Assembly (NCBI GenBank): GCA_023052935.1
Contig: CM041292.1
Coordinates: 196,470,299-196,534,298, forward strand
Length of the DNA: 64,000 nt
DNA from: Piezodorus guildinii
Lineage: Eukaryota > Arthropoda > Insecta > Hemiptera > Pentatomidae
Direction of reading: 5' to 3'
Shown here piece by piece: positions 56,471-64,000 of this stretch; within the stretch, counting starts at the first letter, position 1; the number at the start of each line of letters is the position of its first letter. Both the position numbers and the translations under genes were made by a program. Below the pieces are notes generated by a model, which made no database searches, was not told where the DNA came from, and saw only the letters and a program-made list of their open reading frames with translations.

Positions 56471-56713
56471 ACGGTAACAACCAATGCAATTAGAAAATTA
56501 ATAATAAGTTAGGTACATTAATATGATGACAGTAATACAATATGGAAACAAACATAAAATTAAATGAAATAAAAATGATGATAAGATGACAGTAATAAAA
56601 TATGGAAGCAAACATAAAATTAAGATGATAATATCGGAATGAGAGTACTTGAAGACTTTAAAGAGAAACTAAGCAATTTTATTTAAGTTAAAAGAAAAAC
56701 AATATGTGAACAA

Positions 56714-57100
56714 TTGAGATGTAGATTTCCAAAAGGTACTATATCCAGTCTAGGAAATTTTACAGGAAGCGCGAAAATCTCTCATTACTTTATTATTAAA
56801 CTACCTAATTTCGGTCTTTTCGCATTAAAATCTAGAATCGTATTTTTACTATATTAATATCATCATATTAAACTTTTGAAATCAAATTTTTTAGCATGAA
56901 TTGGAACGAAAGTAAATGCGTAATTAGTACTTTTAGAAAATCGCCGAATTTCTAAATTGCTTTTTTTAAGGACTTGAGCGCTCATTAGATAAAATAAAAT
57001 AGAAGATTTAGATTACAAAAAGTGATGAGAATACAAATATATAAAAAAATCAGTTTCGTAAAAAATGTCCTTTAGTACCTTTTGGAAATCAACGTCTCAA
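56714..57100. mobile_element. MITE-like element with 28-bp TIRs
   Basis: 387 bp. Ends TTGAGATGTAGATTTCC and GGAAATCAACGTCTCAA are inverted; about 28 bp pair (ending AAAAGGTACTA). No ORF. Flanked by AATT on both sides, which may be a target duplication but is palindromic with the end. Confidence 0.75.
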
Positions 57101-57391
57101 TTATACTTTTAAATATGAACAATCTTGAAGTAATATTTAATGGTAGTATATAAAAAGAACATAATCATATGGAACGAGAAACAATAAGAATAAAAAACTT
57201 TTTAGTAATATAATATTAAGCTTACAATTATATGTGAGGATATAGAACGGTAAATATGTGAGTAGGAAAAAAGCGAGAAACAAATACGTGGTGAATAGAG
57301 AATATAATTAATTAAAAAAACAAAACAAACATACATACTGACTCAGAGGAGGTATCTCAACAAGTAAATATTAGCTGTTGAAGACGCATTC

Positions 57392-57461
57392 TGAGACGTT
57401 GATTTCCAAAAGGTACCATATCCATTCTTTATTATTTTTTTTATTCGTATATATATTATAT

Positions 57462-57517
<56 letters not shown>

Positions 57518-57846
57518 CAAATGTCCATTCTAGGACATTTTACAGGAAGCGCGAAAATCTCTCATTATAGTCTTTTTGCCTTAAAATTTAGAATTATTTT
57601 TTTTTACTATAATAAAAACATTATATTAAAGTCATGAAATAATTTTTTTTTAGAATGATTGGGAACTAAAATTATTGCGTAATTAGTACTTTTGGAAAAT
57701 GTCTGTATTTTTTAAGGACTCGAGAGTTCATTAGATAAAATCAAATAGAAAATTTAGATAAAACTAAACGATGAGAATACGAATATGTAAGAAAATCTAT
57801 TTCGTAAAAAATGTCCTTTACTACCTTTTGGAAATCAACGTCTCAA
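57392..57846. mobile_element. Second MITE-like element with an (AT)n core
   Basis: 455 bp, same TIRs and interior as 56714-57100 ('ttacaggaagcgcgaaaatc', 'aaatgtcctttactacc'), and the same orientation. It contains about 55 bp of (AT)n at 57460-57515. Confidence 0.78.
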
Positions 57847-58249
57847 TGTCGGAAACGATTAGTTATATATGCTGTATCGACTGTTTATTGCAAAGAAACA
57901 AAAGAAAAAAAAGATAGGTTGATGTTAAACCTGTATGATATAAGTTTTTCGAAAACAGAGCGTAAAGGTTATAAGTCTCTAAAGGAAGGGGAAAGATGTA
58001 ACTGATAGTGATGAGGTACGGATTATAGGGACCCGTACACATATTAATTGTTACTGTACTACCGTCAAATATCACTTCAAAATTGTTCATATTAAAGAAC
58101 AATTAATTGTTCACATATTGTAAATTTTGGATTACAATTTTTAAAAACGAGACTTGTACCTCCCAAACGAGAGAGAGGGATATTGTTCTGTAAAAAATTG
58201 AAATAAAGCTATTAATCTTATTATATTTTAAATAATAAATCCTACGCAC
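57847..58249. other. No gene recognised
   Basis: Short frames only, with no motif. Confidence 0.4.
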
Positions 58250-58975
58250 GCCTCACAGATATTACAATACCACCTAACACAATTCCATGACTGTTGCAAA
58301 CTGTGGAAAATTCGAATTAACCGCCAGTATACCTTGACAACATCCAAATTCCACAGACAGACACAATAAAATATCTGGGCTTGACATTCGACAGAAGAAT
58401 GACATGGGACCCACACATCAAGAGCAAACAGATAACGCTAAACAAAAGGCTAAAACTTTTATACTCACTACTCTCAAGACGTTCAAAATTTAAGCTTAAC
58501 AATACTGAATACACTTACCTACTGTAGCCTATTTGGACTTATGCCTCACAGATATGCCAAAAAGACACACATACGCAAAATTCAAATTTTTCAATCCAAA
58601 ACTCTCAGAACTATTACAAACTCACCATGGTACGTCAGCAACACTACTTTACACTCAGACCTTCATATGCCATCAATCAACGAACAGATTGGGACAATAT
58701 ACAAACGTTTTCACAACAACTTACACGGACATACTAACAATCTAAGCGAAGCATGGCCACTAGTATCATGCCGGACAATACTCGAAGAAGACTGAAAAGA
58801 AGCTGGATGAGGGACCTTCTAAGCTAAATCCGTAATAGGAAGCACCCGGAAGAGGTGCCACTGGGCATCTTCTCTCCATCATGCCTACCACGCCAAATAT
58901 CATTCATTCATCACATTCGCTGATTGTCAATCATTTATTGACATGTGTGAATAAAAACATTTGAAGATAAAAAAA
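58250..58975 (+). mobile_element. 5'-truncated Jockey-type LINE tail, diverged subfamily
   Basis: 'KYLGLTFDRRMTWDPHIK' region at 58365-58420, then 'FQSKTLRTITNSPWYVSN' in the frame 58541-58795, terminal 'RRRLKRSWMRDL'-like codons, and a 3' UTR ending in AAATAAAAAA. It shares its 3' UTR with 63425-63900, so these two form a separate subfamily. Confidence 0.82.
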
Positions 58976-59989
58976 AATAAAAAAAACATAATGTCGAAGT
59001 GCTATATTTTTTTTTTAGAAATAGTTAATATACCACCGTGCATGTAGATAGTCTCACATAATTAAGCAACGAGAGGTCCTATTGCATTTCGCTAAAGACT
59101 ATTAGGTGAGGTCAGGTAAGAAAGCGATGGTAACTTAAGCCATTATTGAGAAGGATTTTAGCGCAGCTGCTGGCGAGGTGCGAACTGATTCCAGCATTAG
59201 CCACACGTCTCCTTGCTCTCCACTAACTATATAATAAATTACTATCGAATTAGCGCCTTGCTCGACCTCCGCTCTCCAGATGTGCCGACAGGAGGGTCTT
59301 ATCTTATTAATGGGTATTTAGATTCCAGACTTACTTGTGTATTTAATTTAAAAGTACGCACATAAGAACTACACGTGCCACATGATGTAAGCTACTCCTT
59401 CATCTAGTGTAGAAAGGTCTTGGCCTTTATGAATCCAATTTATTTCCCGCAAAATGAGCTCGAGCTCTGATCGTGACAGGTCAGAAACCTAAAGGTCAAA
59501 GGCCGCCGGGACTTGAAGGAAACGACCATTGACTGAAGTAGTTCAGCCTAAAAATATCAATACTTCTCATTTATGCTAAATATACTATGCATGTGTCTTA
59601 TTTTTTCTTTTTAAAAACGTAAATATGGAGCACCTTACATGACATACTTCTTATAGAAACTTAAAATTATGAAGTTATGAAGTTAATAATGAAAGATATA
59701 GCCAGGGTCCAAGAATCATTAAGCCTGTGATTTAATAGGGTCTTTGCCAACACGGACCTGGCATAGAACTACGTAATGTTATGCTGCAACATAGCTCAGG
59801 ACGTTAGCTCAGATCAAGCTGTTAGGAAAGTATGTGAGTGTGTATATATATGCTGCTCCAATATCGAATCTCTAGCATGTATAATAAAAATAACAAAGTG
59901 AGATAAAATGATAATAATAATTCTAACAGAATAAAACATTAAAGGATTAAAGTATAAATAAAAATATGCACACCCAGGTCCTTCCAGCG
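58976..59989. other. No gene recognised
   Basis: Less repetitive and less A+T-rich than average, for example at 59090-59560. A CAG-GTAAGAAAG donor-like string is present but no coding exon can be supported. Confidence 0.35.
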
Positions 59990-60715
59990 ATAGTGTTATG
60001 CCTGTTACGAGTAAATGTGTATTATTCCCAGGAAGTCGAGAACAATATTTTCAGCTATCCTTGATACGTCCTTGACATTGGCACCTATATCCTCCATGAC
60101 GCTCTTTGTTGAACTAGGTACAGTTCCGCGGGCTCTGAACAATTGGCCTCTGACGTTAAAGTCTTTTTTATGGAACTTTTCCTTGAGGAAAGGGATACAT
60201 TTTTCCTGAATTTTTCTCTTTTCCCCTTCCATATATCGAAGTATATTCTTTACTTGCCTGCTCAATAGCGTTCGATTCGTATCTCACGGTGGGATCCAAA
60301 ATGATTGCTGAATTTCCGGCCTTAGAGAATGCCACAATATTGCGTATCCCGTGGATTCATTCGTATCCACACAGTATACTTCCTCGAAGCAGGCAAAATC
60401 TCTTCCCTTAGGAACCTCATAAACTCATGCTTTACTCTGTTATGTCAGCGCTATATCAGGAAGGAGTTGTTGGGGCATGTTCCATCACGTGGTCTGGTGT
60501 TTCGGCAGAGGGACCCGATATCTGTAACCTGTCCGCTGACACCTGGGACTTCTCGCAGTGCATAGTTAATATTAAGTTTCAGAGCATTAGACCGTTCCGA
60601 CCCCGAAAATATCCACTTTTTGGGAATGATCATATTAGCTTTCGGGATTTCTTTAAAATGTCGTACCCCGATGCCTTGCCACTTGTAGTCTTTATATAAT
60701 ATTCATAAAAAAATT
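59990..60715 (-). pseudogene. R2-like LINE C-terminus (restriction-like endonuclease)
   Basis: Minus-strand pieces in several frames: 'VPGVSGQVTDIGSLCR' (60451-60633), 'HNRVKHEFMRFL', 'AIILDPTVRYESNAIEQASKE', and 'RGQLFRARGTVPSSTKSVM' with 'RIAENIVLDFLG' (60005-60209). The order matches the RLE domain and C-terminal tail of R2/R4-type LINEs ('ILDPTxRFE', 'GARGTIP'). The R..D-type catalytic region is degraded. About 700 bp survive. Confidence 0.6.
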
Positions 60716-61255
60716 TCCAACTTTTTTCGCCTTGGATTCGCATAACGTATTGAACAGCAAAAACAAGTCAATCGAGATAAAGTAGCATTATTTCATAGAA
60801 CATCGAAGGAGCAAGAAACATGTCTGGAAAAACTGTTGATGAAACTGAAGATTTGTTTGATACAAAAATATGACCATGAAGACAGCAATGTATTTCAATT
60901 TTCAATCTTTTTACATACTATTGAGTGCGTGAACTATTGATAAGAATAAATCAAAAACAATTTAATATACAATAACTCTCAATGGATACAGAGTTTTATA
61001 TGAGGTTTTCATTAAATTAAGGAGAAATCAGACCTTTTCTCAACAACATTTTTTTTAAGAAATGTGAAAGTAGTTTGCCGCGGTTATTAAATCATTAAAG
61101 TGAGCATTAAGGATATTAAAGAGACGATGTGGTTGGGCAGTAAACTCTGACCTTACCCCATCGCTCGGGGAATTGTCCAACCTTTGACCAATAGCCTCTT
61201 GGGTCAGCAACAACGCTCAGTCTCTATCATCATATATGATTTATTTCATGCAGTA

Positions 61256-61260
<5 letters not shown>
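60716..61260. other. No gene recognised
   Basis: Unassigned; it ends at the compound microsatellite. Confidence 0.4.

Positions 61261-61336
<76 letters not shown>
61261..61336. repeat. (AT)n(GA)n compound microsatellite
   Basis: About 50 bp of AT followed by about 26 bp of GA, directly at the 3' end of a minus-strand LINE with an AATCT-repeat tail. Confidence 0.95.
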
Positions 61337-62194
<858 letters not shown>

Positions 62195-62700
62195 CAACAT
62201 ACATCACATGCGTACGAAAGATTAATTTTTGAGAAAAGGGGATAAATAAATAGTGTTTTGAAGTGGTTAGGAAAGACACTTTTCGGGGAGAGATGTGTAA
62301 AGAGTTCCAAAGTGTAGTAGCACGGATGATAAAGGACTTTTCAAAGGATGCTGTTCAATGAGACGGTAGGTGTAGATCGGTAGGTTGGGATCTTGTGGTT
62401 AGGGTGTGCATGAAAGAGTGAGAAGGTCAGAAATATAGGAAGGTTTTCTGGCTTGCAGGGATTGGAGTATGAAGATGGAAAGTAGGTATGTTCTTCAGGA
62501 TACGGAATAGAGTCACCTTTGACCACAATGCCAGTGAGAGATGTATGACTGCCTTGACAGAATATAAATGAATTCATTTATTTCTTCAGTCCCATCTCAT
62601 ATTTCTCAGAGAGCTCTCTATATACTAGGAATCCGTAGTCAAAGTGGGGCAGTATGAGAGAAGATACAAAGAGATGACGTAGTACTTTGTATCAAGTAAT
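62195..62700 (-). pseudogene. LINE RT C-terminal fragment, CR1-like
   Basis: Minus strand: 'PHFDYGFLVYRELSEKYEM' at about 62580-62660, a stretch at 62341-62577, then 'KSFIIRATTLWNSLHISPRK' and 'TTSKHYLF'. These are the post-palm and C-terminal blocks of CR1/L2-type RT. Internal stops. It is separate from 61337-61760, since the C-terminal motif occurs in both. Confidence 0.7.
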
Positions 62701-63385
62701 AAACTTAATACCAACCTTCCTGCCCCACCGTATCCTTTAACAATATCCTACTTACTCCTGTTGAACAAATTCGGTACTTAGGACTCCACCTCGACAAACG
62801 CCTAACATGGGATCCTCATACTAGACTGAAACGACAGGAAACTGCTCGTAGATACAGATTACTACAACACTTACTTGACAAACGCTCAAAACTTCCTACA
62901 TACTAAAAAAAACTCATTTATATCACAATTATCAGGCCTATTCGGACTTATGGCATTGAGCTATGGGGGTCTACTAAGCCATCGAATTCCTCTCGCGTCC
63001 AATCCTTGCAGTCCAAAATCCTTCGTAAAATCCTCAATGCTCCTTACTTTGATACTAATAAAATCATCCATAAAGACCTAAATATCCCATTAGTTGAAGA
63101 CTTGCCCCGTTACAGATATATCTATTTTCATTCCAAACTCCCTGCCCACTCAAACCCGCTTATCTGTGACCTCTCCTCTCTATCTATTCCCGACAACCCA
63201 CTGAGGCGCCTTAAAAGAAGATGGCTAAGAGACCTAACATAAGACATTAGAGTGCTACCAATGGGTTGTTTCTTCTCAGGACTACCATGTGTACTAATCA
63301 TATATAAAGCCTATTTACTTATTGTATTTATTTAATACAGTTGTAAATTTCTTTAGATAAATAAATAATAAAAAAAAAATCCCAA
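62700..63385 (+). mobile_element. 5'-truncated Jockey-type LINE tail
   Basis: From 'ccaaccttcctgccccaccg' through the thumb block (62765-62830), a stop in 62900-62906, 'KILRKILNAPYFDTNK' (63006-63242) and terminal 'RRLKRRWLRDL'. The 3' UTR ends in A-rich sequence at 63368-63380. One of the better preserved tails. Confidence 0.87.
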
Positions 63386-63424
63386 CCTTCTCGGCTTACC
63401 TCTAGAACGCTTAGCAATCTAATG

Positions 63425-63900
63425 CCCTATCTACTAGATCATGTCGCTTCCTTTAATAGTTATTATAATTCACTATTCGAGATGGATATAAGATTCATAT
63501 ATTTTTTTCTTTTAAATCTTAATTTAAAACTTTTAGAACTAAGACAAATTCATTATGGTACATTAGTAAAATTACTCTACGAAAGGGCTTTCACATGCCA
63601 ACAATCAAAGAACAGATTTTTCAATAATTTTCAAGACAACTTAGACGGACATACCATCACCTAAATACAAAACATGTCCTCTACCCAAAAGTCTTACAAC
63701 ACTCGTAAAAGGCTAAAAAGAAGTTGGATGAGGGATCTCCTTACATAAATGGGTATCGGGAAACATGCCAGGAAGGACGCATCATACCGGTTTATCCACA
63801 TCAACTTTATAGTCATCCACATTCACCGATTGTCAACCGCATGACAGGTGTAAGTAGAAATATATTAAGATTAATAAAAAAAATACATTAGACAATACTA
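63425..63900 (+). mobile_element. 5'-truncated Jockey-type LINE tail, diverged subfamily
   Basis: It is collinear with 58590-58970: 'aattcattatggtac', 'aaaaggctaaaaagaagttg', and the shared 3' UTR 'accgattgtcaaccgcatga'. Frameshifted. Confidence 0.8.
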
Positions 63901-64000
63901 AATTGTTGAATTGTATAATGATTAAATAACCTTAGTCCTTATCCGTAATCCTGATAGTATTCTGAAGTGTTACAGTTAGGGTACCCGATAGTGCCTTGAT

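Overview
This window is AT-rich eukaryotic DNA, almost certainly from an arthropod and probably an insect. It is a retrotransposon graveyard. I see no complete host protein-coding gene. The only RNA gene I can support is a selenocysteine tRNA gene (29992-30078, minus). Nearly everything else recognisable is a mobile element: Jockey-type LINEs (one near full length and about eleven 5'-truncated tails), RTE-clade LINEs, an I-like LINE with RNase H, R2-like and CR1-like LINE remnants, a Ty3/gypsy LTR element, an env-carrying gypsy-type endogenous retrovirus (errantivirus-like), a Helitron, a Merlin transposase fragment, TIR/MITE-like elements, a tRNA-derived SINE and a 1.27-kb foldback palindrome.

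Layout. 1-16.1 kb: old fragments. A minus-strand RTE is split by a Jockey tail with a perfect 12-bp target duplication; there are also a decayed multicopy gene, a Merlin fragment, Jockey tails and copies of an 0.8-0.9 kb repeat called 'family A' here. 16.1-29.8 kb: one family A copy is cut into four pieces by three separate retroelement insertions, each with its own target duplication: Jockey 17081-21665, Ty3/gypsy 21956-26486 and RTE 26565-29800. 29.8-36.1 kb: tRNA-Sec, a SINE, LINE fragments and the giant palindrome. 36.1-51.2 kb: a second family A copy holds a minus-strand errantivirus-like provirus (36391-50510) with almost identical LTRs, whose gag gene is split by a 6.6-kb minus-strand LINE (42950-49582). 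51.2-64 kb: Helitron, MITE-like pair, several LINE fragments, microsatellites and Jockey tails.

The most unusual item is the LINE nested in the provirus. Between its ORF1 and ORF2 it has an extra, uninterrupted 328-codon ORF encoding a hydrophobic protein. The ORF1 stop overlaps this ORF's start as TAATG, and its stop overlaps the ORF2 start as ATGGTTAA, so the element looks like a compact three-ORF unit. The tRNA-Sec gene has compensatory stem changes that indicate selection, yet carries A instead of the near-universal T at position 33.

All protein-coding frames of the autonomous elements carry stops or frameshifts. In the provirus these sit beside LTRs that differ by one substitution and one A-run length change, so some frameshifts may be assembly errors rather than old decay. 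Family names come from motif recognition by eye; no database search was run.
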